Shown here: positions 15,795 to 24,069 of the stretch, piece by piece
Numbering within the stretch: position 1 is the first letter of the stretch
Layout of the letters: each line of letters begins with the position of its first letter
From: Acidimicrobiia bacterium
GTDB lineage: Bacteria > Actinomycetota > Acidimicrobiia > Acidimicrobiales > SKKL01
NCBI GenBank assembly: GCA_041676705.1
Contig: JBAYRL010000008.1
Span: 11,727 to 75,726 of the forward strand
Direction: 5' to 3'
DNA: 64,000 nt
Notes under the pieces: generated by a model
Told to the model about the DNA's origin: nothing
The model's database searches: none
What the model saw: the letters and a program-made list of their open reading frames with translations, nothing else
Program-made: the position numbers and the translations under genes

Positions 15795-16856
15795 CTATTT
15801 ACGCCGGCCGAGTTGGCGTCGCACCAAGGCCGCCACCCCAACTCCGGTCGCGACTATCGCACCTCCGGCCACACCTAGGGCCAACTCTTGGCGCCGCTTA
15901 GGGCTGATTGAGTCGAACGGACCGGGCTCGGTTGAAGCAATGTAGGCCTCTTCATTGGTAAAAGCTGGTTCCCAGCCAGCGTCACGCAACCGGTCATTAG
16001 CAACCACCCAGGGGTAAATAGTAAGAGGCAGCGCCGCTGGTGGCGGGGCCGACGCGGTGACACGTGCCCGCGCCCAAGCCAGGCTGTTGGCCGCCCAAAC
16101 CGGAACTCGGGGCTTGGGAATAGTTCGAAAGGCACCCATAGCGTCCGGTGAAATCCAACCGTCAGGTGCCACATTAAAAGCACCGTTTAAACGCTTTCTG
16201 GCTGCCAACACGACAGCTTGGGCCAAGTCATCAAAGTGCAAGAACTGCTCGGGCGGGTCGATGTCGCCCGCCGCTACAGCGGGGACGTTGGCTAAAGTTT
16301 GGCCCAGCCAGCTTGCTCCATCATCGGCCACGGTAACGGTAGGCCGCAGAACAGAAATAGTGATTTCAGGGTGCTTGGCCCGAAGCTCAACTACCAAAAC
16401 CTCGATTTCGGCTTTTACTTCGGCAAAAGCAAAACCGGGGTTGGGCTTAAGAGGCGCATCTTCGGTTAGAGGCACCGGGTTAGTGGGGTATGCCCCATAA
16501 ACAGCGGCACTTGAGATGACCACTACATGGTTAACCCCAGCCTCAATGGCAGCCCCAATGGCTCTTTCGGCGAGCTGAAACTCGGCTGACTCGCCGCCAC
16601 GACCAGGTTTTTCCGGCGATATTACCGATGCCAAATGGATAAGGGTGTCAGCGCCAGCCAGCAACGGCACGATTTCACCGTTTAACAAATCAACCCGATG
16701 CGATTGCACACGAGGATCAGTTCCTTTAGCTAAACGAACCCGGTCTAAGGCCACAATCCGGCTAATTTCAGGTTCATTTTTTAGTAGCTCGACAACGCGT
16801 TTTCCTAACGCACCTTCAGAGCCGGTGAGGGTAACTACGTTCATCAGGTTTACCAT
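15795..16856 (-). CDS. NAD(P)-dependent epimerase/dehydratase-like extended SDR
   Basis: A 353-residue extended short-chain dehydrogenase-like protein. The N-terminal nucleotide-binding site reads VVTLTGSEGALGKRVVELL (usual TGxxGxxG), followed by DTLIHLASV and VVISSAAVYGAYP. The catalytic YxxxK motif is altered to FAEVK (GFAFAEVKAEIE), so the Tyr is Phe; catalysis as an epimerase is doubtful. A C-terminal hydrophobic segment (ALGVAGGAIVATGVGVAALV) with a basic end would tether it to the membrane. The start at 16856 is six bases from the divergent zincin gene start at 16863, so the promoters overlap; ATG 16844 is an alternative. Substrate unknown. Confidence 0.82.
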   Translation of the reverse strand: MVNLMNVVTLTGSEGALGKRVVELLKNEPEISRIVALDRVRLAKGTDPRVQSHRVDLLNGEIVPLLAGADTLIHLASVISPEKPGRGGESAEFQLAERAIGAAIEAGVNHVVVISSAAVYGAYPTNPVPLTEDAPLKPNPGFAFAEVKAEIEVLVVELRAKHPEITISVLRPTVTVADDGASWLGQTLANVPAVAAGDIDPPEQFLHFDDLAQAVVLAARKRLNGAFNVAPDGWISPDAMGAFRTIPKPRVPVWAANSLAWARARVTASAPPPAALPLTIYPWVVANDRLRDAGWEPAFTNEEAYIASTEPGPFDSISPKRRQELALGVAGGAIVATGVGVAALVRRQLGRRK

Positions 16857-16862
16857 GCATGT

Positions 16863-18122
16863 ATGAGTGAATCAGGTGCTGGTGGAGCCGGAGACCCTTT
16901 TGGTGGCATCCCATTTTTTGGCGATCTAGCCAAAATGCTGTCACAAAGTGGCCCCGTCAATTGGGAAACGGCACGACAACTGGCTTTTTCGATTGCGACC
17001 GGTGGCGAAACAGAACCGAATGTTGACCCCATGGAGCGCATCCAGCTGGAACAGTTTTCTAGAATTGCGGAACTACACGTTGGGGCCATAACGGGGCTTG
17101 CAACCTCGACTTCGGGCGGACTTACTATTCTACCGGTCACCCGTAGCCACTGGGTCAACAACGCCTTCAAAGTGTACGAACCATATTTTGAGGCCATCGC
17201 CAAAGCGTTGAAACCGGGCTCGGCTCAAGAACCAGGTACCGCTACTAGCGGCTCAGATCCGTTCGGTTTGGCGAACATGCAGGCATTTTCTGACCCGAAT
17301 ACCGACCCTGAAGCCGCCATGGAGGCGTGGTTTGAACAAATGATGACCATGTTGGCACCGGTGATGTTAGGTATGAGCGCCGGTTCGCTTATTGGACATC
17401 TATCTACCCGTTCTTTTGGCCAATATGATCTGCCAATTCCGCAAACCGCCCACGACGAACTTTTGCTTATTTGGCCGAACATAAAGCAATTCGGCGAGGA
17501 ATGGAGCCTGGACCCAATAGAGCTTCGTTTGTGGGTCTGTTTACACGAGATCGCCCACCACACCATTCTCAGCGTTCCTCACGTTGCCAAGACCCTTCAA
17601 CAGCTTCTATTGGAGTTCGTTTCAGCGTTCGAACCCGACAGCAGCGGCCTCACTAATTCCCTGGAAAATATCAATCCCAATGATCCAACGGGGTTGGCCT
17701 CGATGCAATCGATGCTGAGCGACCCCGAGGTCCTCTTGGGGGCCATGAGAACCAGTCAACAAGACGATCTGTTGGCTCGGCTGGACGCCATAACAACTGT
17801 CATTGTGGGCTACGTGGATTGGGTGATGGACGAGATTGGTCAGCGTCTCATGGCCAGCTATGGCCAAATTACCGAGGCCATTCGTCGCCGTCGGGTGGAA
17901 GCATCATCACAAGACCGGTTCGTGGGCAAAATTTTAGGCCTCGATCTAACCCAGGCACATTACGAGCGTGGCTCGAAATTTATTGCGGGCGTGGTGGAGC
18001 GCTCGGGGGCCGCTGCGCTTAGCCGCTTGTGGGAACATCCCCAGAACTTGCCTACTCCAAATGAGGTCGCCGCACCCGGGCTGTGGCTGGCCCGCATCGA
18101 TCTACCCCATGATGAAGCTTAA
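16863..18122 (+). CDS. zinc-dependent metalloprotease, DUF2342 (zincin-like) family
   Basis: A 419-residue protein of the actinobacterial DUF2342/zincin_2 family. It has the zinc motif HEIAHH within LRLWVCLHEIAHHTIL (about residue 229), a Gly-rich start (SGAGGAGDPFGGIPFFG), and the conserved segments VNWETARQLAF and VTRSHWVNNAF. In related genomes these genes often sit beside F420-dependent or cofactor genes, and the family is annotated as a putative hydrolase; the physiological substrate is unknown. No signal peptide is seen, so it is probably cytoplasmic. Divergent from the epimerase, convergent with the MFS gene (23 bases between stops). Confidence 0.9.
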   Translation: MSESGAGGAGDPFGGIPFFGDLAKMLSQSGPVNWETARQLAFSIATGGETEPNVDPMERIQLEQFSRIAELHVGAITGLATSTSGGLTILPVTRSHWVNNAFKVYEPYFEAIAKALKPGSAQEPGTATSGSDPFGLANMQAFSDPNTDPEAAMEAWFEQMMTMLAPVMLGMSAGSLIGHLSTRSFGQYDLPIPQTAHDELLLIWPNIKQFGEEWSLDPIELRLWVCLHEIAHHTILSVPHVAKTLQQLLLEFVSAFEPDSSGLTNSLENINPNDPTGLASMQSMLSDPEVLLGAMRTSQQDDLLARLDAITTVIVGYVDWVMDEIGQRLMASYGQITEAIRRRRVEASSQDRFVGKILGLDLTQAHYERGSKFIAGVVERSGAAALSRLWEHPQNLPTPNEVAAPGLWLARIDLPHDEA

Positions 18123-18145
18123 CTAACCCTAGGAAGTTAGTGAGC

Positions 18146-19570
18146 CTACGAGTGAGCCTCGCTGCTTTCCTCTTCACCGCGACGATGCAGAATCGATTCG
18201 GTGCGTTTCAACGCTTCCGCCTTGAGGCGATTAGCAACTTCAGGTGTCTTGCGGGGTGGAAGCTTGCCAGTAGTTTCCAAGAAGCGCTGGCCAATTACAT
18301 ACGAAGTGGCGGCAAAACCAGCCGCCACTGCTACCAACAAATAGCCCACGCGTGCCGGAATTGGAATTACAACCGGAATAGCGGCCCCGAACACCCAAAT
18401 CAACTGAAAACGACTTTCGAACCGGGCAAAAGAGCGACCCCGGTCGGCATCGGGGGCGTCGCGCTGCAGAATCGAATCGAAACCCAGCTTGCCAGCCGAG
18501 GAACCGACCGCCACACCAAGAGCAATGGCGGCCGCGCCAACAATGCCACCAAACAACATTGAGAGTGCTCCTACCCCGGTGACGAGAGCCAGTGAACCCA
18601 TAATGATTCGTTCTTCCGAGAGGGTCTTTCGAAGCGTAGGAGTTAGTAGAGCCCCTAGCGGTGTCCCAATACCTGCAAGCGCGGCTGCTACGCCGAAATG
18701 CCAGGCCGGTGATCCGGTAGCGATGGTGGTGGTGGCATAACCCAAGCCGTCACGAATCATGGCTCCCACTTCGGCACCAGCACCTTCAACGTAGGGTCGA
18801 ATTTGGCTACCCCGCAGGGTGAAGGCAATCAGGAAAGTAACGAAACCCACAATGCCGCGCATAATACCCATGGCGGATGCCGCCAAAATGATGCCCGCGC
18901 CGCGCAGCTCAACCTTTTCTTCTTCGGTGGCGGGCCGTTCCACTACCTCAGCTGGCGGCAGCCGCAATGAGAGCACCGAACCAGCTACGAAAGTGAGCAT
19001 GGCTAAAGCACACACCCATTCCGCCCCGCCAATGAGCAACGCCAGACCACCGGGCACGGCCGCTAACCCACCGGCGATGCCTGAGAGGAGCGAAAGTCGC
19101 GAGTTAGCTTTAACCAGTTCATCACTAGTGCTAATCGTGCTTGGTACAATGGCACTCTTGGCTACGTGATAGCTCTTGCCGAGCACCAACATCGTAAAGG
19201 CCAGTGGGAACAGCAATAGCGAGTTCAGGTAACGCATCATCAAGAGCGCTACTACCGCCCGAATCGCCCCCGACAAAAACACCATTACCCGGCGCCCACC
19301 AGCAGCGCGGTCGAGCATGGGCCCGATTAGCGGCGTCACTACGGCAAATGGGGCCACAGTGAGCAGCAGGTACAAAGCCACCCTCCAGCGGGCGGCATCG
19401 GGGTCGATAGAGAAAAACAGTGAGCCGGCCAGCGCTAACGCCACCAGGGTGTCGCCAGCTAGTAAGAAAACGTGGGCACGCGCAAGTCGTACGAACGGTG
19501 ACTGATTAAAGACAACCGAAGCAGCTCGGGGCGGTTCTGTTAACGGCTTCCAATCACCCTGTGCACTCAT
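18146..19570 (-). CDS. MFS transporter
   Basis: A 474-residue protein with about twelve hydrophobic helices in two halves, with a loop rich in charged residues in the middle (PAEVVERPATEEEKVELRG). The MFS-type loop between helices 2 and 3 reads GPMLDRAAGGRRVMVF, a good match to the G-x-x-x-D-R-x-G-R-R/K pattern. The charged C-terminal tail (KRTESILHRRGEEES) is cytoplasmic. Substrate cannot be told from sequence; the closest general group is the drug/efflux MFS. It starts 41 bases downstream of the M48 protease stop and may be read with it. Confidence 0.9.
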   Translation of the reverse strand: MSAQGDWKPLTEPPRAASVVFNQSPFVRLARAHVFLLAGDTLVALALAGSLFFSIDPDAARWRVALYLLLTVAPFAVVTPLIGPMLDRAAGGRRVMVFLSGAIRAVVALLMMRYLNSLLLFPLAFTMLVLGKSYHVAKSAIVPSTISTSDELVKANSRLSLLSGIAGGLAAVPGGLALLIGGAEWVCALAMLTFVAGSVLSLRLPPAEVVERPATEEEKVELRGAGIILAASAMGIMRGIVGFVTFLIAFTLRGSQIRPYVEGAGAEVGAMIRDGLGYATTTIATGSPAWHFGVAAALAGIGTPLGALLTPTLRKTLSEERIIMGSLALVTGVGALSMLFGGIVGAAAIALGVAVGSSAGKLGFDSILQRDAPDADRGRSFARFESRFQLIWVFGAAIPVVIPIPARVGYLLVAVAAGFAATSYVIGQRFLETTGKLPPRKTPEVANRLKAEALKRTESILHRRGEEESSEAHS

Positions 19571-19611
19571 CTCACACCCATCATCTAACTCCCCATGAGT
19601 CTAGACGGGGT

Positions 19612-20775
19612 TCATCGAAGGGCGTGTGCGTTCCATGCTTCCACCAGGGCCATTCGTTCGGCCGCGGGCGGATGAGTGGCTTGGAGGCGCTTGAGACGGC
19701 TGGGATCGAGATCAGCCAGGTTCTTCATGTAAATACGCCGTAACATTTCTTGCATTAGATCGGGCTCACCCAAAAGTTCAAGAGCCGACAGGTCGGCCTG
19801 GCGTTCAAAGGCTCTCGAAACATAGGCGCTGGTCAGCCCCATGGCACCAAAACCCAGTTGAATTGCCAAAAGCAGCACTGGGAGCGACGCCGGATCTCCG
19901 ATGCCGTCAACTCCAATTGCACTCCAGAGACCATTCCAACGCGACAACAAGTCAAGAGCGAGCATCATCACCAAGGCCGCCACAGCCACAAGCGGAATTT
20001 GTTTCCGCAGGTGCCCTAAACGCCAGTGCCCTACTTCGTGTGCCACAACCTGTGCCACCACTTCGGGCGGGTGTTCAAGAATGGTGTCGTACAGTACTAC
20101 TCGTCGAGTAGAACCAAGACCAGCCACATAAGCGTTGTCACGGGTTGATCGGCGGCTTTCGTCGGCCACAAACGCCCCTTCAATATCGACTCCCGCACGC
20201 TGGGCAATCACTTGAATGCGCTCGGCGAGTTCCCCCTCTGGCAACGGGGTGAACTGGTTAAAGATGGGTGCGATCACAACTGGGTACAAAAAACCCAAAC
20301 CCACGCTAAAACCCACCAGCAACAACCACGCCCAGAACCACCACAGATCAATGGAACGGATAAAGGCGTAGAGCGGCACCAACAAGACAATGTTCATCGC
20401 CACACCTAAAAACAGGCTCTTAATTTGGTCGGTGACGAACTGTGCTGGGGTCTGGTTCGATAGTTTCCAGCGTTTGTCGTGCACTAAATCGACCCACCAA
20501 TCAAGAGCAGGGTCGTACAGCAGAGCAACCGCTTCTAGGAACACAGCCACGATGGCCAGCTGGGCTACCCAGTTTGTTACTCCCAGCGCCTCAATCAACT
20601 TGGGGGTCAGCTGCAATCCGATAATTACGAGCAAGCTAACCAGGCCTAAGGCGCCACGAACTAAACGCATTCGGGCTAGCGGCTTTTGATATTCGCGGGA
20701 ACGAGCGATTTCTTCGGCGCTAAACCAATCGCTCGGATCGTGTGGAATTTGCCGCCAGGTGGAGAGGCTACTCAT
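19612..20775 (-). CDS. M48 family membrane metalloprotease (CAAX prenyl protease/Ste24-like)
   Basis: A 387-residue integral membrane zinc protease. The zinc site is HEVGHWRLGHL, with the downstream third ligand in SRAFERQADLSALELL. Several helices precede the active site (for example LVSLLVIIGLQLTPKLIEAL and the WWFWAWLLLVGFSVGLGF region), and the N-terminal half resembles the CAAX-protease N-terminal domain. Its role is probably turnover of misfolded membrane proteins or processing of prenyl-like or exported peptides; the substrate is not known. The upstream gene (20849-21124) is on the same strand, 73 bases away, so the two may be cotranscribed. Confidence 0.93.
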   Translation of the reverse strand: MSSLSTWRQIPHDPSDWFSAEEIARSREYQKPLARMRLVRGALGLVSLLVIIGLQLTPKLIEALGVTNWVAQLAIVAVFLEAVALLYDPALDWWVDLVHDKRWKLSNQTPAQFVTDQIKSLFLGVAMNIVLLVPLYAFIRSIDLWWFWAWLLLVGFSVGLGFLYPVVIAPIFNQFTPLPEGELAERIQVIAQRAGVDIEGAFVADESRRSTRDNAYVAGLGSTRRVVLYDTILEHPPEVVAQVVAHEVGHWRLGHLRKQIPLVAVAALVMMLALDLLSRWNGLWSAIGVDGIGDPASLPVLLLAIQLGFGAMGLTSAYVSRAFERQADLSALELLGEPDLMQEMLRRIYMKNLADLDPSRLKRLQATHPPAAERMALVEAWNAHALR

Positions 20776-20848
20776 TGCGGAATCGGCTTCATTATCGTGT
20801 CAGGCGCGACGGCGCTTTCGTGGCATCGGTAGCCAGTGTCGCGACGCT

Positions 20849-21124
20849 TTATTCGTATTCGTCTTCAGGGCTGCCCAAATCCCAACGCAAGACCAAGCCT
20901 TCGCGTTCGGCGTCGCGCGCCACTCGTTCCCGGTTACGACGAAACTGCGGATCGTGAGGCGGCAACAACAACAGGCGAGCCATTACCCGCGTGCGGAAGG
21001 CATCGATCAAAGACGGGTCGCCGGTTTCGCCTCGTACCTCCCAGTGCGGGGCGACTGGGCCCAGGTAGACCACCACCACACTGCCCCTGGGAACCTCGTA
21101 CTCGTCGCTAGCTTGTTCCGACAT
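20849..21124 (-). CDS. small conserved hypothetical protein
   Basis: The ATG at 21124 lies six bases after GGAG and gives 91 residues; GTG 21127 is one codon earlier. The protein is soluble: a beta-rich start (VPRGSVVVVYLGPVAPHWEV), a helix (SLIDAFRTRVMARLLLLPP) and a charged end (FRRNRERVARDAEREG). I do not recognise the family. The position upstream of the M48 protease on the same strand suggests cotranscription, but no functional link is visible. Confidence 0.72.
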   Translation of the reverse strand: MSEQASDEYEVPRGSVVVVYLGPVAPHWEVRGETGDPSLIDAFRTRVMARLLLLPPHDPQFRRNRERVARDAEREGLVLRWDLGSPEDEYE

Positions 21125-21282
21125 CACCGTCTCCTGTTAAAAACTTTTGCGTACTAAGCCTAGTGCTTTGCGGGGATTAGAGACCTTACCGAGTTATCGG
21201 CTTAATAACATTTACGTAATTCTTACCCCGAAATGCACAAATTTTGAGGATTTTCGCCGTATACATGTTTAACGGAGGAATC

Positions 21283-21519
21283 ATGGATAACACCTGGATG
21301 AGCCAAGGCCTTTGCGCCAACTACCCACCCACAACCTTCTTCCCAAGCGACGGCGCAGGAGTTGAGGTCGCTCGCAAGATCTGTGCTGAGTGCCCGGTGG
21401 CTGAAACCTGCCTCGAGTACGCCCTCGTGAATCGTATTGATCACGGCGTATGGGGTGGCACCTCCGAGCGTCAACGACGCCGGATTTTGAAAGCTCGTCG
21501 TGAACTAGCTGAGGTTTAG
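21283..21519 (+). CDS. WhiB-family iron-sulfur transcriptional regulator
   Basis: The ATG at 21283 follows GGAGG at a good distance and gives 78 residues. The four cysteines that hold the [4Fe-4S] cluster are Cys11, Cys34, Cys37 and Cys43 (LCANYP, ICAECPVAETC), and the beta-turn GVWGG (residues 55-59) precedes the basic helix SERQRRRILKARRE. WhiB proteins bind the housekeeping sigma factor and regulate promoters in response to redox or nitric oxide. The upstream ~120 bases are AT-rich and probably hold its promoter. A second whiB lies 1.1 kb away on the other strand. Confidence 0.96.
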   Translation: MDNTWMSQGLCANYPPTTFFPSDGAGVEVARKICAECPVAETCLEYALVNRIDHGVWGGTSERQRRRILKARRELAEV

Positions 21520-21544
21520 CTAGTTCATAGCTGGATTTAGCTAG

Positions 21545-21727
21545 TTAGACGTCGTTTTCGGGCTTGCCGAGGGTGTCACCATCATCGGTGATGCCTTCGC
21601 TTAGGCCCCGTTTAAATTCTTTTTGCGCCTGACCAAGTGACCGTGCCAGTGAAGGAAGCTTGGCGCCCCCAAAGAGTACCAGCACGATAACGAGAATAAT
21701 GGCGAGTTCTGCGGGTCCGAGATTCAC
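21545..21727 (-). CDS. tatA: twin-arginine translocase subunit TatA
   Basis: The GTG at 21727 gives a 60-residue protein; GTG 21736 would add three residues. A long open frame upstream is antisense to the formiminotransferase gene and is not part of it. TatA features are clear: short periplasmic start, helix LAIILVIVLVLFGGAKL, the FG hinge, an amphipathic helix (LPSLARSLGQAQKEFKRG) and an acidic tail. TatA oligomerises to make the transport pore for folded proteins; TatB and TatC are not in the window. It faces whiB at its 3' end and is divergent from the formiminotransferase. Confidence 0.9.
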   Translation of the reverse strand: MNLGPAELAIILVIVLVLFGGAKLPSLARSLGQAQKEFKRGLSEGITDDGDTLGKPENDV

Positions 21728-21826
21728 ATCGCCCACGATAGCGCTGACGACACAAAATTGGTGCTCGCCCACTGAATGGTTGCAGGATCGGGGCCAGAAA
21801 GCTTCGTTGTCGAGATCGGTTAGAGC

Positions 21827-22609
21827 ATGCTGGAATGTGTAGTTAACATCAGCGAGGGGCGTGACCAAAGCGTGCTTGAAGCACTGTCTTTCGCTGCCCG
21901 TGACGCGCTGCTCGACGTACACACCGATGCTCATCACAACCGCTCGGTCTTTACCCTGGTTGGCACCGAAGCCGTACGTGCTTTAGCCGCTCTGGCCGTC
22001 CGCTTAATCGATTTGCGACGCCACAGTGGGGTGCATCCTCGCATTGGTGCGGTTGATGTTGTTCCCTTTGTGGCTCTTGGTAATACAAGCCCCAAAGCGG
22101 CATTGCGCGCCCGCGATGACTACGGGCGATGGTCGGCAGAACATCTGGGGGTGCCAACATTTTTGTACGGCCCCGAGCGCACACTTCCAGAGATTCGTAA
22201 ATACGCCTTTGCTGGGCTGAGCCCCGACTTCGGCCCCCCGCAGCCGCACCGCAGCGCCGGTGCTACAGCGGTCGGGGCACGTCCGGTTTTAGTGGCTTAC
22301 AATCTTTGGTTGGCCAAAGCAGATTTAAGCTTGGCGAAGAAAATTGCTAGCTCGCTGCGCAGCCCTGCGGTTCGTACTCTGGGCCTCCAAGTAGGTTCCA
22401 GCGTGCAAGTGTCAATGAACCTAATTGACCCCACGTTGGTGGGCCCGCTTGAGGTATTCAAACAAGTAGCCACCCAAGCACAAATAGAGCGTGCGGAACT
22501 GGTGGGGCTGGTGCCCGAAGCGGTACTCCACACGATTCCTGAAACCTGGTGGCATACGCTCGACCTGAGCATCGAACGCACCATCGAATATCGAATTGGA
22601 GCGCTTTAG
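21827..22609 (+). CDS. glutamate formimidoyltransferase (FTCD N-terminal domain only)
   Basis: A 260-residue protein equal to the formiminotransferase half of FTCD, which moves a formimino (or formyl) group between folate and glutamate. Family signatures are CVVNISEGRD at the start, LLDVHTDAHHNRSVFTLVG, HSGVHPRIGAVDVVPFV and KYAFAGLSPDFGP. The cyclodeaminase half is absent, and the protein is somewhat shorter than the usual ~300-residue stand-alone form. No histidine-degradation genes are nearby, so it may serve folate one-carbon supply, which would fit the folD, metF and purN genes elsewhere in the window (inference). Confidence 0.9.
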   Translation: MLECVVNISEGRDQSVLEALSFAARDALLDVHTDAHHNRSVFTLVGTEAVRALAALAVRLIDLRRHSGVHPRIGAVDVVPFVALGNTSPKAALRARDDYGRWSAEHLGVPTFLYGPERTLPEIRKYAFAGLSPDFGPPQPHRSAGATAVGARPVLVAYNLWLAKADLSLAKKIASSLRSPAVRTLGLQVGSSVQVSMNLIDPTLVGPLEVFKQVATQAQIERAELVGLVPEAVLHTIPETWWHTLDLSIERTIEYRIGAL

Positions 22610-22630
22610 CCGCTCTGCAATCGCTTAGTT

Positions 22631-22933
22631 CTAGGCGGAGGGCGCCGCTACGGGCACCGCCTCGGCCGCCCGGGCCAAGGCCCGTTCGCGGCGAATGCGT
22701 CGACGTTCGCGTTCGCTCATCCCGCCCCAAATACCGAATTTCTCGGCGTTGACAAGCGCATATTCCAGACATTCAAAACGCACCACACAGCCGCGACAAA
22801 CTTCTTTCGCCTCGCGGGTAGACGCGCCACGCTCTGGAAAGAAAAGGTCTGGGTCGACCCCTAGACAGTTGGCAAAATCTTGCCAGTTATTTTCGTTACT
22901 TTCTTCGAGTGCGTCGACATTCATTTCTGACAT
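22631..22933 (-). CDS. WhiB-family iron-sulfur transcriptional regulator (second copy)
   Basis: The ATG at 22933 is preceded by GAGGAGG, which decides the start over the frame that extends to 22984; the protein has 100 residues. Cluster cysteines are Cys23, Cys46, Cys49 and Cys55 (NCLGVDPD, VCRGCVVRFEC), with GIWGG at 67-71 and a strongly basic helix (SERERRRIRRERALAR) followed by an Ala/Pro tail. Compared with the copy at 21283 it has a longer acidic N-terminus and a longer tail. It is convergent with the formiminotransferase (21 bases between stops). Confidence 0.96.
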   Translation of the reverse strand: MSEMNVDALEESNENNWQDFANCLGVDPDLFFPERGASTREAKEVCRGCVVRFECLEYALVNAEKFGIWGGMSERERRRIRRERALARAAEAVPVAAPSA

Positions 22934-22984
22934 GAGCCGACCTCCTCTGTTCGACTGGTTTTGGGCAAAACTCCCGAGGTTCAC

Positions 22985-23211
22985 TGCACTTTTACAGCTG
23001 GTACTTCAACTCCCCAATAGCCTCAACCCCTAATACCATGGTTGAAACTACAATGGTGTGATTCTAGGCGTACCGTTGAAAATTGCAACCCTTGATTGCG
23101 AATAATCACCCAGCACGCCTTCCAGTTGTGCTATTGAACCCCCACCGAGGTTCGATTATTGCCGTAAGGCCAGCTAGATCGCACTAGCAATAGACAAGAT
23201 TCGGCAAAGAG
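22985..23211. other. 227-base intergenic region between whiB and the SGNH gene
   Basis: This stretch lies upstream of the second whiB and downstream of nothing on the plus strand. It is AT-richer than the flanking genes and likely holds the whiB promoter on the minus strand and the 3' end of the SGNH transcript. No hairpin with a T-run, no tRNA and no small gene could be supported. Confidence 0.5.
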
Positions 23212-24069
23212 CTAGCGTTTCACGGGCCCTAAGGCCGCCGCTACCGCTTCACCCATGGCACGACGGCCCGGATTGGTGAGGTGAATTCCGTCCCACGTGT
23301 AGCCCGGATCGGCACCAACCACGGGGGCCCAATCGAGCACGTGAGCGTTCGGCCAACGCATGGCAACCTCACGAATTGATTCGTTAATCGCTACCCTGGT
23401 CGGGCTGACCTCCGCCACGGTCACCCAAATAACTCGTGGCACATCAGCTAAAACAGCCATCGCCTCGTCCATTTGAGAACCAAAATCACCACGTTCACCC
23501 ACGATGTAGTTGTTGCCCAAGTGGATGACGACCGCTTCACCAATATGCCCGCGGACCTCAGCTAAGTGTTCGATCGATTGTGAAAGTCGACGGCTACCTA
23601 CCGCGTCATAGCTGACCAACCAATCTGGCAGCGCTTCGGGAATGGTGCGGGTTGTTCCTAAAAAGACCGAATCTCCCAGGACAAAGACGCTGTTACCTCC
23701 CGGAGGGCCTTGTGGCCAGGGCAATGCCGGTGGCGGATCGATGCCACTGTCTGGCGGTAACACGGTTGTGGGTACCAAAGGCAACTGAGGTGGTAACGCC
23801 GCCGTGGTAGTGGTGGTTTCTAAGACCTCGGAGGTTTCGGTCGTTGAGGTTTCAGGGTCAGTCACCGTCGAAGATGTAGTAGGCGAGGCCATCGTGGTTG
23901 AGGTATTGGTGTCAATGGGTTTCGCGGCTTGATCTTTGGAGCCGTCGTTGGCCGCCAATGACAAATTCCCACCAAACTTGCTTGCCACCAAAAAGCCGAT
24001 GATCAAAAGCCCAAGAACTAGGTATTGGCGATTAAATCTGCGGCGGGGCTTAAAGATGCCCCTAGCCAC
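23212..24069 (-). CDS. membrane-anchored SGNH-hydrolase-like protein
   Basis: A 285-residue protein with a basic start, one helix (YLVLGLLIIGFLVASKF), a Thr/Ser/Pro-rich linker of about 70 residues typical of secreted actinobacterial proteins, and an SGNH-type esterase domain. Block I is VFVLGDSVFLG (Ser of GDS), a later block has IHLGNNY (Asn), and the end has TWDGIHLTNPGRRAM with the catalytic Asp-His pair. The domain resembles acyl-esterases found with peptidoglycan or polysaccharide O-acetylation systems. Its start lies inside the end of the VWA gene (8-base overlap), so it closes the AAA+/VWA operon. Confidence 0.85.
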   Translation of the reverse strand: MARGIFKPRRRFNRQYLVLGLLIIGFLVASKFGGNLSLAANDGSKDQAAKPIDTNTSTTMASPTTSSTVTDPETSTTETSEVLETTTTTAALPPQLPLVPTTVLPPDSGIDPPPALPWPQGPPGGNSVFVLGDSVFLGTTRTIPEALPDWLVSYDAVGSRRLSQSIEHLAEVRGHIGEAVVIHLGNNYIVGERGDFGSQMDEAMAVLADVPRVIWVTVAEVSPTRVAINESIREVAMRWPNAHVLDWAPVVGADPGYTWDGIHLTNPGRRAMGEAVAAALGPVKR

